Assembly (NCBI GenBank): GCA_036763105.1
Contig: JBAIYS010000004.1
Coordinates: forward strand, 62,001 to 126,000
Reading direction: 5' to 3'
DNA length: 64,000 bases
Source of the DNA: Peptococcaceae bacterium 1198_IL3148
Lineage (GTDB): Bacteria; Bacillota; Desulfotomaculia; Desulfotomaculales; Desulfohalotomaculaceae
Part shown: positions 7,150 to 16,533 of the stretch, piece by piece
Position numbering within the stretch: position 1 is the stretch's first letter
How the letters are laid out: the number at the start of each line of letters is the position of its first letter
Notes under the pieces: model-generated
The model's input: the letters and a program-made list of their open reading frames with translations, nothing else
Told to the model about the DNA's origin: nothing
The model's database searches: none
Made by a program: the position numbers and the translations under genes

Positions 7150-9063
7150 ATGCAACACCACCGTGTAAAAATAACTGATACCACACTGCGTGACGGACAC
7201 CAAAGTTTGTGGGCAACCCGTATGCGTACTGAAGATATGTTACCCATATTAGAAAAGTTAGACCAGATCGGCTACCATTCCCTAGAGGTATGGGGTGGCG
7301 CTACCTTTGATGTGTGTATGCGTTATTTATATGAAGACCCGTGGGAAAGGTTACGAAAAATTAAAAGGGTGGTTAAGAATACACCTTTGCAAATGTTGCT
7401 GCGGGGACAATCGTTGGTTGGTTATACTCATTATCCAGACGATATTGTGGAATCCTTTGTCCATAAATCTGTGGAAAACGGTATAGATATTATTCGGATT
7501 TTTGATGCTTTAAATGATGTGCGCAACATGGAAACCGCCATTAAGGCCACTAAGGCCGCCGGTGGTCATGCCCAGGCCACTGTGTCCTACACACTAAGCC
7601 CGGTACATACAGCGGAGCAGTACTTGCAAACCGCCCAACAGTTGGCTGAAATGGGTGCCGATTCTATTTGTATTAAAGATATGGCCGGTTTGTTAGCGCC
7701 ATACAGAGCTTATGAGCTGGTTAAAATGTTTAAACAACAAATAGGGTTACCGGTGCAACTACACTGTCACTATATTGGTGGTATGGCGGTGGGTGCTTAT
7801 TTGAAAGCTACCGAAGCAGGGGTAGATGTGATTGACACCGCTTCGGTGCCGTTGGCCTTCGGCGCTTCCCAGCCACCAGTGGAAACAGTGGTGCGGGCTT
7901 TAAAAGCAACTCCTTACGATACTGGTTTGTCACTGCACCTATTATTTGAAGCAGCTGAATATTTTGAAGAACTGCGCAAAAAGCTGGGCTACGAACGGGG
8001 CGTTACCAGAATTAATGACATGAGAGTATTTGAACACCAAGTTCCCGGTGGAATGATTACCAACCTAGTCAGCCAGCTACAGGAACAAAAGGCATTACAT
8101 CGTTTGGATGAGGTGCTAAAAGAGATTCCACGGGTTAGGGAAGAACTGGGTTTCCCTCCGTTGGTTACACCCACCAGTCAAATAGTAGGTACCCAGGCGG
8201 TGCTTAATGTACTAACTGGTAAAAGGTATAAACTGATACCCGGTGAGGTCAGGGCTTATGTACAGGGATTATATGGAGAACCTCCGGCACCCATTGATCC
8301 TGCCATTAGTCGCAAAGTGCTGGGAGATAAAGAAATGATCACCTGTCGTCCTGCCGACTTATTAGAACCAAAAATGGATAAACTAAGAGAAGAAATAAAA
8401 GATTTGGCAAAATCGGAAGAAGATGTGATATCATATGCATTGTTCCCCCAAATTGCCAGAAGATTTTTCCAAGCCCGTCAGCGGGGTGAATTAGAGGTTA
8501 AAGCCAAAGCTGAAATACAGAAAATTAAGCAAAGAAACAAAGTAGAAAAAGCTAGTGGGCAACCTAATAGTTCCAAGGAGGCTAAAAAAGTGAATATTAA
8601 TGAACTGAAAGAACTGATTAAAATTATAAATGATACCGAAGTATCAGAAATTTCTTTGGAAAGTGATGGCATGAAAATAGCCATTAAAAAAGGTGGTAAC
8701 CGCGAAACATTGGCTGTCAGTGGACCTGAAATTACCGATGCACCGGTTAAGGAAGTTTCTGGAACCGTTTCATCAACTCCCGTTGCCACCCCAGTGGTCA
8801 AAGAAGAAACAAAGCCTGTGGATGCTGAAACTGTCAGTGCTCCGATGGTGGGAACATTCTATCGTGCACCGGCACCAGATGCTGCGGCCTTTGTGGAAGT
8901 TGGCCAAACGGTAGCAAAGGGCCAGACCCTTTGCATCATTGAGGCCATGAAACTGATGAATGAAATCGAAGCCGAGGTATCAGGAGAAATTGTTGATATT
9001 CTAGTGGAAAACGGTCAACCAGTTGAATACGGACAGCCACTGTTTTTAATCAAAAAGAAGTAG
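7150..9063 (+). CDS. Biotin-dependent carboxyltransferase (OadA/PycB type) fused to an AccB-like carrier domain
   Basis: A 637-residue fusion. Residues 1 to about 460 are a carboxyltransferase of the oxaloacetate decarboxylase alpha/pyruvate carboxylase B family: [12 protein letters not shown] at the N-terminus, FDALNDVRN, and a metal-binding LHCHYIGG. A charged linker follows. Residues 481-637 are a complete BCCP resembling AccB, with an [20 protein letters not shown] start, a proline/valine-rich hinge and the biotin site EAMKLMNE. With accC, 9 bases downstream, it could form a two-subunit pyruvate carboxylase supplying oxaloacetate. The AccB-like N-terminal extension and internal start signal are unusual (see 8590). 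Alternative: decarboxylase alpha subunit; no membrane beta subunit is nearby. Confidence 0.9.
   Translation: MQHHRVKITDTTLRDGHQSLWATRMRTEDMLPILEKLDQIGYHSLEVWGGATFDVCMRYLYEDPWERLRKIKRVVKNTPLQMLLRGQSLVGYTHYPDDIVESFVHKSVENGIDIIRIFDALNDVRNMETAIKATKAAGGHAQATVSYTLSPVHTAEQYLQTAQQLAEMGADSICIKDMAGLLAPYRAYELVKMFKQQIGLPVQLHCHYIGGMAVGAYLKATEAGVDVIDTASVPLAFGASQPPVETVVRALKATPYDTGLSLHLLFEAAEYFEELRKKLGYERGVTRINDMRVFEHQVPGGMITNLVSQLQEQKALHRLDEVLKEIPRVREELGFPPLVTPTSQIVGTQAVLNVLTGKRYKLIPGEVRAYVQGLYGEPPAPIDPAISRKVLGDKEMITCRPADLLEPKMDKLREEIKDLAKSEEDVISYALFPQIARRFFQARQRGELEVKAKAEIQKIKQRNKVEKASGQPNSSKEAKKVNINELKELIKIINDTEVSEISLESDGMKIAIKKGGNRETLAVSGPEITDAPVKEVSGTVSSTPVATPVVKEETKPVDAETVSAPMVGTFYRAPAPDAAAFVEVGQTVAKGQTLCIIEAMKLMNEIEAEVSGEIVDILVENGQPVEYGQPLFLIKKK
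8590..9063 (+). CDS. accB: Possible separately translated biotin carboxyl carrier protein (internal start)
   Basis: Within the fusion gene, AAGGAGG (8575-8581) lies 8 bases before an in-frame GTG (8590-8592, codon 481). The protein from that GTG begins [12 protein letters not shown] and has 157 residues, the usual length and start of free AccB. This suggests either a past fusion of two adjacent genes or present production of both the fusion and a free carrier for acetyl-CoA carboxylase. The signal is seen directly; actual initiation is inferred. Confidence 0.45.
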   Translation: MNINELKELIKIINDTEVSEISLESDGMKIAIKKGGNRETLAVSGPEITDAPVKEVSGTVSSTPVATPVVKEETKPVDAETVSAPMVGTFYRAPAPDAAAFVEVGQTVAKGQTLCIIEAMKLMNEIEAEVSGEIVDILVENGQPVEYGQPLFLIKKK

Positions 9064-9072
9064 GAGGCCGTA

Positions 9073-10416
9073 ATGTTTAAAAAGATATTAATCGCCAACC
9101 GGGGGGAAATCGCCCTTAGAATTTTGCGAGCTTGTCGGGAAATGGGGATCAAGACAGTAATAGTTTATTCAGAAGCAGACCGAGACAGCCTACCGGTACG
9201 TTTGGCTGACGAAGCCTTTTGTATTGGCCCAGCACAATCCGATAAAAGCTATTTAAACTTTACCAATATTATTAGTGTTGCTGAAATTTCCGGGGCGGAG
9301 GCCATCCATCCCGGATATGGCTTTTTGTCCGAAAATGTAAATTTTGCCGATATTTGTGAAAGTTGCGGTATCACCTTTATTGGCCCATCAATGGATGCCA
9401 TTGAAAGAATGGGTAACAAGTCTTTGGCCAGAAAGACCATGATTGATGCCGGTGTGCCGGTGGTGCCTGGCTCTGAGGGCATAATCAAAGATATGGGCGA
9501 GGCAGTAAAGATTGCCGAAGAAATTAGTTACCCGGTACTCATTAAAGCCTCTGCAGGCGGTGGCGGTCGAGGCATGCGGGTGGCTCACAACCGCGAAGAC
9601 TTATTGAAAAACATCACTGCGGCGCAAAATGAAGCTCAAGCTGCCTTTGGTGACGGTGGTGTTTACTTGGAAAAATATGTGGAACAGCCGCGCCATATTG
9701 AATTTCAAATTTTGGGCGATAAGCATGGCAATATTGTCAACCTTGGGGAGCGGGATTGTTCGGTACAAAGAAGAAATCAGAAGCTGTTGGAAGAGGCACC
9801 TTCCACTGCGTTAACACCTGAATTGAGACAACAGATGGGTGAAGTGGCCATCCGTGCGGCCCAAGCAGTAAATTATTACAATGCTGGCACAATCGAGTTC
9901 TTGCTGGATAAGGATAATAAATTTTATTTTATCGAAATGAACACCAGAATCCAGGTGGAGCATCCGGTAACAGAGATGGTTACAGGCATTGATTTGATTA
10001 AAGAACAACTGCGTATTGCGGCGGGAGAACCGTTGGGTTACACGCAACAGGATATAAAAATTAATGGTTGGGCAATTGAGTGTCGCATCAATGCTGAGGA
10101 TTCAACCAAGAACTTTATGCCGATGCCCGGAACCATTAGCACTTATCTAGCTCCGGGTGGCCCTGGCGTAAGAATGGATAGTGCTGTTTATCAAGGGTAT
10201 AAAGTGCCACCTTACTATGATTCCATGATCGGCAAACTGATCGTTTGGGGTGCTGACAGGGCCCAGGCAATAGCCCGTATGGAAAGGGCGCTGGATGAAT
10301 TGATTGTGGAAGGGGTACCCACTACGGCGCCTTTTCATAAAAAAATCCTCAGCAATGCCTTTTACCGTCGGGGAGAAGTATATACAAACTTTATTCAACG
10401 TCGTTTGTCTGAATAA
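9073..10416 (+). CDS. accC: Biotin carboxylase
   Basis: A 447-residue ATP-grasp enzyme that carboxylates biotin on a carrier domain using ATP and bicarbonate. Visible motifs are the N-terminal [14 protein letters not shown], the glycine-rich [12 protein letters not shown] loop near residues 159-170 and the [13 protein letters not shown] signature near residue 290. It follows the carboxyltransferase-BCCP fusion by 9 bases, with AGGAGG overlapping that gene's stop. It may serve both pyruvate carboxylation and acetyl-CoA carboxylase. Length and ends are normal for AccC. Confidence 0.95.
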   Translation: MFKKILIANRGEIALRILRACREMGIKTVIVYSEADRDSLPVRLADEAFCIGPAQSDKSYLNFTNIISVAEISGAEAIHPGYGFLSENVNFADICESCGITFIGPSMDAIERMGNKSLARKTMIDAGVPVVPGSEGIIKDMGEAVKIAEEISYPVLIKASAGGGGRGMRVAHNREDLLKNITAAQNEAQAAFGDGGVYLEKYVEQPRHIEFQILGDKHGNIVNLGERDCSVQRRNQKLLEEAPSTALTPELRQQMGEVAIRAAQAVNYYNAGTIEFLLDKDNKFYFIEMNTRIQVEHPVTEMVTGIDLIKEQLRIAAGEPLGYTQQDIKINGWAIECRINAEDSTKNFMPMPGTISTYLAPGGPGVRMDSAVYQGYKVPPYYDSMIGKLIVWGADRAQAIARMERALDELIVEGVPTTAPFHKKILSNAFYRRGEVYTNFIQRRLSE

Positions 10417-10425
10417 CTATACAAG

Positions 10426-10454
10426 TTGCAGCAATTGGTATACTTTGGTATAAT
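10426..10454 (+). promoter_or_regulatory. SigA promoter of the Asp23 operon
   Basis: TTGCAG (10426-10431) and a perfect TATAAT (10449-10454) are separated by exactly 17 bases, about 50 bases upstream of the Asp23 start and just after accC. Confidence 0.7.
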
Positions 10455-10502
10455 ATAACCTACATACCAGTAAAATGGTAATTTGTATTCGGAGGTGTAC
10501 CC

Positions 10503-10916
10503 GTGGAACATAGAAAAGAAATTTTTGTTCACGATGAACAAAATACATTGGGAACAATTCGTATTGCCGATGAAGTGGTGGGCATAATCGCTGGACTGGC
10601 TGCCACTGAAGTACCTGGTGTAGCCGGTATGAGCGGTGGCATTGGTGGCGGCATCGCTGAAATGTTGGGACGGAAAAATCTGTCCAAAGGGGTTAAAGTT
10701 GAGGTGGGCGAAAAAGAAGCCGCCGTAGACCTGCATGTAATTGTTGAATTTGGGGTACCCATTCCAGCCGTTGCCACCAATATTCAGAGCAATGTTAAGC
10801 AAGCTATAGAAGGTATGACTGGCCTGAATGTTGTGGAAGTAAACGTTCATGTCCAGGGCGTAGAATTTCCAAAGGAAGAAAAGGTAGAAGAAGAATTTGT
10901 AGCTCGGGTAAGATAG
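10503..10916 (+). CDS. Asp23/Gls24 family envelope stress response protein
   Basis: A 137-residue Asp23/Gls24 protein: GTIRIADEVVGIIAGLAATE at residues 16-35, a glycine-rich GMSGGIGGGI segment, and the conserved IPAVATNIQSNVKQAIEGMT region. Family members sit at the membrane and respond to envelope or alkaline stress. Two following genes encode AmaP-like and DUF2273 membrane proteins, the usual anchoring partners. GTG start after CGGAGGTG. In Firmicutes this gene often precedes nusB, as here. Confidence 0.92.
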   Translation: MEHRKEIFVHDEQNTLGTIRIADEVVGIIAGLAATEVPGVAGMSGGIGGGIAEMLGRKNLSKGVKVEVGEKEAAVDLHVIVEFGVPIPAVATNIQSNVKQAIEGMTGLNVVEVNVHVQGVEFPKEEKVEEEFVARVR

Positions 10917-10935
10917 AACAAAGTTAAATGAAAAA

Positions 10936-10967
10936 TAGAAGTGGGGAGCATTAAACCCACTTCTATC
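10936..10967 (+). terminator. Hairpin between asp23 and amaP
   Basis: A perfect 11-base-pair stem (ATAGAAGTGGG with its complement) and a 10-base loop lie 20 bases after the Asp23 stop. The following T content is modest, so it may be a partial terminator or an mRNA-stabilising hairpin. Confidence 0.5.
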
Positions 10968-11043
10968 TCTGTTTAGACATATTACAACAGTTTATAACCT
11001 AAATATTAAACGGTTAGTTAACACTTGAAAAGGGCGGTGTAAA

Positions 11044-11586
11044 ATGAGTTTATTTGACCGCAGTTTGTTGGCAATTTATAGCTTAGTAATAACAATCCTT
11101 TTGCTGGTGTCGATACCAGTTATTTACGGTTATTGGCCGGAACCATTAAAATTACTGCTAAAGGCAGGCCACACGCCAGAAATCAGTCCTATTTTGTGGA
11201 CAGTTATTGGTTTGCTAATAATAATTGGTCTGCGGCTGTTTTTTATTAGCCTTCATGCTAAGTCAGAAAAAAGGGCTAAGGCAGTGGTGCACGATTACAA
11301 GTTAGGTCAAGTTCATATCACACTGCCGGCTATCGAGAGTTTAGTTAAAAAGGCAGCATACAAAGTTGACGGTGTTAAAGAGGTAAAACCTGAAATAATG
11401 CCCGCACCGGAGGGCGTTAGTATTGTAATTAAAGCTACCATTACACCAGATATTAGTATACCAGAAACATCTAAGCAATTGCAGCAGCAGGTGAAAGATT
11501 ATATTTTTCAAATAACAGGAATATCGACACAAAATGTCAAAGTAATGATCGAGAATATCGCCACTAATAAACCACGGGTTGAATAG
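11044..11586 (+). CDS. amaP: Alkaline shock response membrane anchor protein AmaP
   Basis: A 180-residue protein with two N-terminal hydrophobic helices (about residues 10-30 and 55-75), followed by a cytoplasmic domain resembling Asp23 (LPAIESLVKKAAYKVDGVKE). AmaP anchors Asp23 at the membrane in staphylococci. It lies between the Asp23 and DUF2273 genes, the standard trio. Good ribosome binding site AAGGGCGG before the ATG. Confidence 0.88.
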   Translation: MSLFDRSLLAIYSLVITILLLVSIPVIYGYWPEPLKLLLKAGHTPEISPILWTVIGLLIIIGLRLFFISLHAKSEKRAKAVVHDYKLGQVHITLPAIESLVKKAAYKVDGVKEVKPEIMPAPEGVSIVIKATITPDISIPETSKQLQQQVKDYIFQITGISTQNVKVMIENIATNKPRVE

Positions 11587-11605
11587 CTCAAAAGGGGTGA
11601 CTCCT

Positions 11606-11827
11606 TTGGATTTTAGGCGTATCCTACAGGAAATTTTAGAGAACCACCGGGGTAAAACACTGGGTGTTTTGCTAGGTTTGATTTTTGGCTGGTTTGCCAT
11701 TTCATACGGTTTTTTCAAAGCTGTTTTTGTCTCAATATGTATTATTGTCGGTTACATAATTGGCAAGCGGGTAGACGAAATTGGGGATGTCAAGAAGGTA
11801 TTTAATCGCCTTTTTGGTCAGCGGTAA
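11606..11827 (+). CDS. DUF2273 small membrane protein
   Basis: A protein of 73 residues with two hydrophobic helices (VLLGLIFGWFAISYGFFK and VSICIIVGYIIGKRVDE), matching the DUF2273 family that accompanies Asp23 and AmaP. The TTG at 11606 was chosen because AAGGGGTGA (11592-11600) precedes it by 5 bases; an upstream in-frame ATG overlaps the end of amaP and lacks such a site. Function is unknown beyond the envelope-stress context. Confidence 0.85.
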   Translation: MDFRRILQEILENHRGKTLGVLLGLIFGWFAISYGFFKAVFVSICIIVGYIIGKRVDEIGDVKKVFNRLFGQR

Positions 11828-11887
11828 TACAAGTGGCAACGAAGGGTTAAAATACTTTCAGTTATACAATCATCAGGAGGTATTCAA

Positions 11888-12322
11888 TTGAGCAGGAGAC
11901 AGGCCAGAGAAACCGCTTTGCAGGTGCTTTTTGCTGTAGATGTTGGTAAAATTGAACTTGACCAAGCTTTTAATTATGTAGTGGAGGAATTTAATACTTC
12001 ATTAAATGCTCGGCAATTTGCTCGGGAATTGCTGGAAGGCGCTATCAAGTACAAGGATGAACTGGACGCGATAATTGCTCGCTTGTCCAAAGGCTGGGAA
12101 ATGAAACGACTGGCTTCGGTTGATCGTAATATTATGCGCCTAGCTCTATACGAATTAATTTATCGTGATGATATACCACCTGCAGTGTCTGTAAATGAGG
12201 CGGTGGAAATGGCCAAGCTTTTTGGAGGTGAAAAATCCGGCAAGTTTGTCAACGGTATCCTGGGACAAGTGGTGGAAAAGTTGGCAGAATTTAAGTTGGA
12301 TAAAGAACCTTTTGGTACATAA
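11888..12322 (+). CDS. nusB: Transcription antitermination factor NusB
   Basis: A 144-residue all-helical protein with the typical start MSRRQARETALQVLFAVDVG and end VNGILGQVVEKLA. NusB pairs with NusE (S10) to bind boxA RNA and promote antitermination of rRNA operons. TTG start with AGGAGG 8 bases upstream. It opens the conserved nusB-xseA-folD-xseB-ispA cluster. Length and the DIPPAVSVNEAVEMAK segment are typical. Confidence 0.96.
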   Translation: MSRRQARETALQVLFAVDVGKIELDQAFNYVVEEFNTSLNARQFARELLEGAIKYKDELDAIIARLSKGWEMKRLASVDRNIMRLALYELIYRDDIPPAVSVNEAVEMAKLFGGEKSGKFVNGILGQVVEKLAEFKLDKEPFGT

Positions 12323-12429
12323 AATAATGATGACAGAACACTCGTTCCTTGAGAGGTTGGGGTGTTCTTACTTTTTAATATTATCAGACCGCAGTTTTGT
12401 TATTAAATATAAGTTTGGGGTTAATTATA

Positions 12430-13644
12430 ATGCAAATTTTAACAGTAAGTCAGTTAAATCGTTATATCAAAGATAAACTGGACAACGATTATTTACTAAC
12501 CAATGTATGGATTAAGGGTGAAATATCCAACTGTAAAAAACATACCTCTGGACACATTTACCTGACATTAAAGGATGACGCCAGTTGCATTCGGGTAGTA
12601 ATGTTTCGTTCCCGTGCCTGTCGGTTGTTGTTTAGTCCCGAGAATGGTGCCACAGTGACCATCAGGGGTTACGTTTCAGTTTACGAACGTGACGGCAGCT
12701 ATCAACTTTACGCTGAGGAAATGGAACCAGCAGGAATTGGAGCCCTTTATCTGGCCTTTGAACAATTAAAACAAAAGCTGCAACAAGAGGGACTTTTTGA
12801 TCAAAGCAGAAAAAGGAAATTGCCTAAAATCCCCACCACTATCGGTATTATCACGTCGCCTACCGGAGCTGCTGTCAAGGATATGATTAAAATAATCGGC
12901 AATCGCTGGCCGGCGGCACAATTGGTCATTGTCCCAGTGCTGGTACAGGGTGAAAATGCCCCCCAAGACATCAGTCGTGGGATAGAGGAAATTAATCAAG
13001 TTCCTGACGTTGATGTGATAATTGTAGGAAGGGGTGGTGGTTCGCTGGAAGAGCTGTGGGCCTTTAATACCGAAGCGGTGGCACGGGCCATTGCCGCGTC
13101 CAAAGTGCCAGTGATTTCTGCGGTGGGCCATGAAACCGATACCACTATTTGTGACTATGTAGCAGATATTAGGGCTGCTACCCCGTCAGCCGCGGCTGAA
13201 ATGGCGGTACCGGATCAACGTGAGGTAAAAAGATATTTGCAAATGTTGGCTATACGTTCTGAACGTGCCATTAGGCAATATATTGAACAAAATCATTTAA
13301 AACTAAAACGGATTCAACAATCCAATGTGTTACTAAATCCTCAACGCATGATAATTGACACCAGACAGCAACATGTGGATATGCTGTTGCGAGAGCTGTT
13401 ACATAAAGAGAAATATTTAATTTCCCAAAAGGGTAAACTTTTAGGTGAATTGGCTGCAGCGTTACAAAGTTTAAGTCCATTGGCTACCCTAGCAAGGGGT
13501 TACAGCCTGTGTATTGGTCCAGATGACCAGATAATAAAGGCAACGGAACAGGTAAGGATTGGCAGTAAAGTGCAGGTGATACTACATCAAGGTAGTTTGT
13601 CCTGTACTGTAAATGCAAAGCAAGACAACAATAATCTAATATGA
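12430..13644 (+). CDS. xseA: Exodeoxyribonuclease VII large subunit
   Basis: A 404-residue protein beginning MQILTVSQLNRYIKDKL, with an N-terminal OB fold (residues 1-100) and the catalytic-region motif IIVGRGGGSLEELWAFN near residues 195-210. With XseB it degrades single-stranded DNA from both ends. The ATG at 12430 was chosen over an in-frame upstream TTG because family members begin at this motif. XseB is encoded two genes downstream, and folD lies between, a common arrangement in this group. Confidence 0.95.
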   Translation: MQILTVSQLNRYIKDKLDNDYLLTNVWIKGEISNCKKHTSGHIYLTLKDDASCIRVVMFRSRACRLLFSPENGATVTIRGYVSVYERDGSYQLYAEEMEPAGIGALYLAFEQLKQKLQQEGLFDQSRKRKLPKIPTTIGIITSPTGAAVKDMIKIIGNRWPAAQLVIVPVLVQGENAPQDISRGIEEINQVPDVDVIIVGRGGGSLEELWAFNTEAVARAIAASKVPVISAVGHETDTTICDYVADIRAATPSAAAEMAVPDQREVKRYLQMLAIRSERAIRQYIEQNHLKLKRIQQSNVLLNPQRMIIDTRQQHVDMLLRELLHKEKYLISQKGKLLGELAAALQSLSPLATLARGYSLCIGPDDQIIKATEQVRIGSKVQVILHQGSLSCTVNAKQDNNNLI

Positions 13645-13655
13645 GGTGATCGTCC

Positions 13656-14525
13656 ATGGCTAATATTTTGGATGGCAAAGCAATTGCGGTAACACTCAAA
13701 GATGAAATAAAGCAAGAAGTTCTAGAATGGCAAGCTAAAGACATTAATCCTTGTTTAGGTGTTTTGTTGGTGGGGGATGATCCAGCATCTCTAGCATATG
13801 CCAAATTTTTAGAAAAAGTGTCCAGCAGTGTAGGAGTAAAGTTTTATCTGCAGCATTTGCCTAAGGATACTGATGAAGATAGCGTAATTGCAAATTTAGA
13901 TGAAATGAATCGCAATAAAGATGTTCATGGTATTCTGTTACTGTTGCCAATGCCTAAGCACATTGACAAACAGCGGGTAATGGATGCTATTTTGCCAGCC
14001 AAAGATGTGGACGGTGTTCATCCAATTAACCGGGGCTATATTTTGAGCGGTGGCCAGTGCATTTATCCTGCTACCCCCTTATCATGCTTAGAAATTTTAA
14101 AGCGTTCAGGAATTAGTCTGGCTGGAAAAAATGTAGTAATTGTTGGTCGGGGAGAAACAGTGGGTAAACCACTGATATATATGACATTGGCTGAAAATGC
14201 CACTGTAACGGTTTGTCATACCGGCACAGCTGATCTAAAGGCCCATACAAAGCAGGCGGAAATACTATTCACTGCAGTGGGCAAACCAGGCCTAATTACA
14301 GCGGATATGGTTAAACCCGGTGTGGTGGTGGTTGATGCCGGTATTAGTGAAGTGAATGGAAAAATCTGCGGTGATGTAGACTATGATGCGGTGGCAGAAG
14401 TGGCAGGTGCCATCACGCCGGTACCGGGTGGTGTTGGTAGTATTACCACTGCCATGATGCTGAAAAACTTGCTAAAAGGTTTAAAGATGCAGCAAGCCTT
14501 TAGCGGTTTGAAAATGAAAAAATAA
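13656..14525 (+). CDS. folD: Methylenetetrahydrofolate dehydrogenase/cyclohydrolase
   Basis: A 289-residue bifunctional enzyme interconverting methylene-, methenyl- and formyl-tetrahydrofolate. Signatures are YAKFLEKVSSSVGV near residues 48-61, LLLPMPKHID, DVDGVHPINRG, and the nucleotide-binding VIVGRGETVGKP and TPVPGGVGSITTAMM. The usual LPLP is LLPMP here. In an organism that also carries fhs and fchA it would belong to the methyl branch of the Wood-Ljungdahl pathway. RBS GAGGTGATC before ATG. Confidence 0.96.
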   Translation: MANILDGKAIAVTLKDEIKQEVLEWQAKDINPCLGVLLVGDDPASLAYAKFLEKVSSSVGVKFYLQHLPKDTDEDSVIANLDEMNRNKDVHGILLLLPMPKHIDKQRVMDAILPAKDVDGVHPINRGYILSGGQCIYPATPLSCLEILKRSGISLAGKNVVIVGRGETVGKPLIYMTLAENATVTVCHTGTADLKAHTKQAEILFTAVGKPGLITADMVKPGVVVVDAGISEVNGKICGDVDYDAVAEVAGAITPVPGGVGSITTAMMLKNLLKGLKMQQAFSGLKMKK

Positions 14526-14560
14526 GCTGCTTGCAGATCAAGAAATTAGGGGGATTTAAT

Positions 14561-14812
14561 ATGGAAGTCAAAGAGCGGAACTTTGAAGAAGCACTGACCC
14601 GTCTAGAAGAGGTAGTTAAGCAGTTAGAAGATGGACAACTGCCGTTAGAAAAGGCATTGCACCTGTTTAGTGAGGGTGTAGAATTGGCCAATATTTGTAA
14701 CAGCAAATTGGAAGAGGCCGAGCAACGTGTCAATATGCTGGTCACCAGAACCAGTGGTGACATCGTCTTAAAAGAGTTAAAAGTAGAAATAAATGTCGAG
14801 GGACAGGCTTAA
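14561..14812 (+). CDS. xseB: Exodeoxyribonuclease VII small subunit
   Basis: An 83-residue helical protein, MEVKERNFEEALTRLEEVV, with the typical LEDGQLPLEKALHLFSEG motif at residues 24-41. It binds XseA in a multi-subunit nuclease. The ATG at 14561 follows a GGGGGA ribosome binding site. Its stop overlaps the ispA start (TAATG), indicating coupled translation. Confidence 0.95.
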   Translation: MEVKERNFEEALTRLEEVVKQLEDGQLPLEKALHLFSEGVELANICNSKLEEAEQRVNMLVTRTSGDIVLKELKVEINVEGQA

Positions 14813-15696
14813 TGAATTATTTGCAAAAATTGAAAGAACGCTCTAGTTTAGTGGAACAGGCATTGGAGAAAATGCTGCCATTGGCAACCACTTATCCCTC
14901 AGTAATACATCAGTCCATGCGCTATAGTTTATTGGCTGGGGGAAAAAGGCTTAGACCGTCCCTAGTAATTGGTGCTGCCGAGGCGCTGGGTTGTAATGCT
15001 GAGCGGGTACTGCCAACTGCCTGTGCTTTGGAAATAATTCATACTTATTCGCTGGTGCATGACGATTTACCGGCCATGGATAACGATGACCTAAGGCGTG
15101 GTAAGCCAACCAATCACAAGGTTTATGGCGAAGCTATGGCTATTTTAGCTGGTGACGCCCTGTTGACACTGGCTTTTCAGTTGATTGCTGAAAATGTAAA
15201 ATATGCTCCGGCCGAACTGGTGGTTCAAGTGATCAAAGAAATTGCTGAGGCATCTGGTTCGCTAGGAATGATCGGTGGTCAAGTGGTAGATACCATCTCA
15301 GCAAATGAAGAAATTGACAGTAGCACCTTGGACTATATCCATCGCCATAAAACAGGGGCTTTATTTAGGGCATCTGTCCGTTCAGGAGCGATATTAGCCG
15401 ATGCCACCGAAGCACAACTGCAAGCTTTAACAAATTATGCGGAAAATTTAGGACTGGCCTTTCAGATTGTTGATGACATTTTAGATGTGAAAGGTGATAC
15501 CGATAAAATTGGCAAGCCGGTGGGCAGCGATGAAAAGAATAAAAAAGCTACTTATCCCGGCCTTTATGGCATAGACAGTGCATATCAAAAAGCAAATGAG
15601 GCGGCCGAAAACGCCATAAATGCATTGAAATTTTTGGGTCCTGAAGCAGATTTTTTGCGTCAGACGGTGTATTTCATTATTAATCGTGATTATTAA
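14812..15696 (+). CDS. ispA: Geranyl/farnesyl diphosphate synthase
   Basis: A 294-residue trans-prenyl synthase with the first aspartate-rich motif DDLPAMDNDD near residues 84-93 and the second motif DDILD near residue 220. It makes C10-C15 prenyl diphosphates for quinone and undecaprenyl synthesis. Directly downstream lie the OLE RNA, oapA and dxs, the order known from OLE-containing Firmicutes. Dxs provides its precursors. The C-terminus ends VYFIINRDY where the family usually has YIINRDK/R. Confidence 0.95.
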   Translation: MNYLQKLKERSSLVEQALEKMLPLATTYPSVIHQSMRYSLLAGGKRLRPSLVIGAAEALGCNAERVLPTACALEIIHTYSLVHDDLPAMDNDDLRRGKPTNHKVYGEAMAILAGDALLTLAFQLIAENVKYAPAELVVQVIKEIAEASGSLGMIGGQVVDTISANEEIDSSTLDYIHRHKTGALFRASVRSGAILADATEAQLQALTNYAENLGLAFQIVDDILDVKGDTDKIGKPVGSDEKNKKATYPGLYGIDSAYQKANEAAENAINALKFLGPEADFLRQTVYFIINRDY

Positions 15697-15705
15697 TAAA
15701 GCAAA

Positions 15706-15751
15706 TTGTTCACATAATATATTAAAGTTGTTTGTGGCCCATTGTGAACAA
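15706..15751 (+). repeat. Inverted repeat between ispA and the OLE promoter
   Basis: TTGTTCACA (15706-15714) and its exact complement TGTGAACAA (15743-15751) flank a 28-base spacer just after ispA. No T-run follows, so it is not a standard terminator. It could be an operator pair or a large hairpin in the ispA 3' region. Confidence 0.5.
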
Positions 15752-15822
15752 GAAATATTAAAATACTGTAAAAACTAAGTCATTCCCGCTTCAAACTGGA
15801 GTTTAGCGGTTGATAGTTGACT

Positions 15823-15851
15823 TTGTCAGTATATTTTTCTTATGATATAAT
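15823..15851 (+). promoter_or_regulatory. SigA promoter of the OLE RNA
   Basis: TTGTCA (15823-15828) and perfect TATAAT (15846-15851) with a 17-base spacer place the start of transcription at about 15858, just before the structured RNA. An overlapping TTGACT lies 7 bases farther upstream. Confidence 0.65.
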
Positions 15852-15857
15852 TCTAAT

Positions 15858-16507
15858 GACCAAATTGAGAAATACAGGTGTGATGCAGTATCCTAGTCAG
15901 AATTGCTCTTTTGAAGGCGGGGCTAAAAATCCGTCAAAGGGCACATCGATGAAGTTCCTGGTGCTGGCTTTTGACGCCCAGTTGGGGGCTGGTACTGGGA
16001 GTTAAGGTGAGAGGGCAACTTGCAACGGCATGTGAGATTTGACCCTGTTACCGTGGAGGCCCAAGTGCGTGGGGGACCATAATGAGGTAACCTATGGCTT
16101 GGTGAAAACCTGCATGTGGGAGCGAAACTGCGTGCAGTGTAGCCTGCCTTGAGTGGTGGGGGTGAATACCGTATAGTACTTTGCTAAGTTCGGGCCCGTT
16201 CTTAGTAAGGTTGGTTGAAACCTTTATTGCAAAAGAGGCTAGAAAGAGTTAATTCTGTCGAGGAAAACTCCTAGGCTGTCTGGGCAACCAGGGCTTGCTG
16301 GGGATTAAAGTGCGGACTAAGTGGTAATCTAGCCCCGTAACCGGAAACGGACGGAAAGGGCTTTGAAGGGAAACCGCCAGCTTGGCGACAACTGGTAGTC
16401 CTTTGGGAAAACCTGCTAGACCTAAGCCGCAATATTTACTTAGCAAGCTATCACAGAGTATTTGAATAAATTTGACCTAATATGGGCTGCTGAAAAGCAG
16501 CCCATAT
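15858..16507 (+). ncRNA. ole: OLE RNA (ornate large extremophilic RNA)
   Basis: About 640 bases without a credible coding frame lie between ispA and a small membrane protein gene followed by dxs. This is exactly the place of the OLE RNA in extremophilic and anaerobic Firmicutes. The stretch is G-rich, with many purine-rich joining segments (GTGAAAACC, GGGAAACCGCC, GGGGGTGAATACCG) and many short complementary arms, unlike the AT-rich spacers elsewhere. OLE RNA forms a membrane-bound complex with OapA, encoded next. The 5' end is inferred from the promoter; the 3' end is set at the perfect hairpin 16480-16507 and could lie near 16445. I rely on synteny, length and composition, not on a covariance search. 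Confidence 0.82.
16480..16507 (+). other. Perfect 12-bp GAAA-tetraloop hairpin before oapA
   Basis: ATATGGGCTGCT pairs perfectly with AGCAGCCCATAT around a GAAA tetraloop, ending 13 bases before the oapA ribosome binding site. There is no U-run, so it may be the 3' boundary or processing hairpin of OLE RNA rather than a full terminator. Confidence 0.7.
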
Positions 16508-16533
16508 CACATATTTACATGGGGTGGTTATTT

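Noticed and set aside
10395-10850. 151-codon minus-strand frame over the Asp23 gene
   Set aside because: It is antisense to a clear Asp23 gene and its promoter and has no recognisable domain.
15817-16005. Open frame of 62 codons before oapA
   Set aside because: It lies inside the structured OLE RNA region, spans its promoter -10 box and has no ribosome binding site or protein-like composition.
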